The position numbers and the translations under genes were made by a program. This document shows, in pieces, positions 6,823 to 6,958 of a DNA stretch of 6,958 bases; positions within the stretch are counted from its first letter, which is position 1; each line of letters starts with the position of its first letter. The DNA comes from Tannerella sp. (GTDB lineage Bacteria; Bacteroidota; Bacteroidia; Bacteroidales; Tannerellaceae), in NCBI GenBank assembly GCA_031268395.1, contig JAIRXI010000049.1, forward strand, positions 1 through 6,958, read 5' to 3'. The notes under the pieces are model-generated. The model was not told the DNA's origin, searched no databases, and saw nothing but the letters and a program-made list of their open reading frames with translations.

Positions 6823-6958
6823 ATGATATCGTCGCGCAAGGACGATCATTACGGTCGGGTGGTGTCGACCGGTTCGCTGACCGTGGACGACCTGGTAGAA
6901 ATCGCCGTCTTGCGGCGAACGGACCTGAACGCCGCCACGCTGAAGGCCTCCTACCTGC
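6823..6958 (+). CDS. N-terminal part of an HU-like DNA-binding protein (partial)
   Basis: The frame runs off the window end and shows 45 residues from ATG 6823, including YGRVVSTGSLTVDDLVEIA and RRTDLNAATLKASYL. This resembles the start of the Bacteroidales HU-like (IHF/HU-fold) DNA-binding domain, in which an N-terminal YDL is followed by RVVSxG and a helix that begins the HU fold. The assignment rests on recalled family appearance, not a search. Family-like residues IYKTIVELYDL also lie upstream of ATG 6823 in the same frame (6790-6822), where no ATG, GTG or TTG is available. An in-frame ATG AAA TAG at 6781-6789 blocks further extension. The true start is therefore unclear: ATG 6823, a non-standard codon such as CTG 6820 or ATA 6790, or a gene damaged by a nonsense change. 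Some members of this type carry a C-terminal Ig-like domain, which would lie outside the window. Confidence 0.6.
   Translation, partial: MISSRKDDHYGRVVSTGSLTVDDLVEIAVLRRTDLNAATLKASYL

Noticed and set aside
6741..6958. Plus-strand frame starting MTYIKGIDY and running to the window end
   Set aside because: After the duplicated KGIDY it becomes an Arg-rich shadow of the HU-like frame; only the leader portion is distinctive, and no family resemblance is seen.

Overview
The window reads as chromosomal DNA from a GC-rich member of the Bacteroidales (Bacteroidota). The main evidence is a complete SusC/SusD outer-membrane nutrient-uptake pair. Supporting signs are the scarcity of Shine-Dalgarno sites, AT-rich leaders before start codons, and the start of an HU-like DNA-binding protein of a type common in this order. 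Coding GC looks to be about 55-60% by eye. That suits an Alistipes-like or high-GC Tannerella-like genome better than a typical Bacteroides, but the genus cannot be fixed from the sequence alone.

Layout: positions 1-259 hold no convincing gene, only two small hairpins. Positions 260-518 hold the most unusual structure: an array of 21-bp units, four in one orientation followed by inverted copies. The outer 91-bp arms form a long imperfect palindrome. The array stays open in several frames on both strands, and one plus-strand frame ends exactly where the next gene begins. Positions 588-1574 encode an unrecognised 328-residue protein with a hydrophobic stretch near the N-terminus and a charged coiled-coil tail.

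An AT-rich intergenic stretch (1575-1745) with phased AATCA motifs precedes susC (1746-4835). This gene encodes a TonB-dependent outer-membrane transporter with a signal peptide, a carboxypeptidase-regulatory-like domain, a plug and a barrel. susD (4854-6647) follows after 18 bp and encodes the surface lipoprotein that binds substrate and caps the transporter. The two should be co-transcribed and act as one TonB-powered importer of an oligosaccharide or similar nutrient. No glycoside hydrolase, sensor or extra binding protein lies in the window, so the substrate is unknown.

A strong nested hairpin (6676-6720) follows susD. After it come an exact 15-bp tandem duplication and the first part of an HU-like DNA-binding protein (6823 to the window end), whose N-terminal reading frame appears to be cut by an in-frame TAG at 6787-6789.
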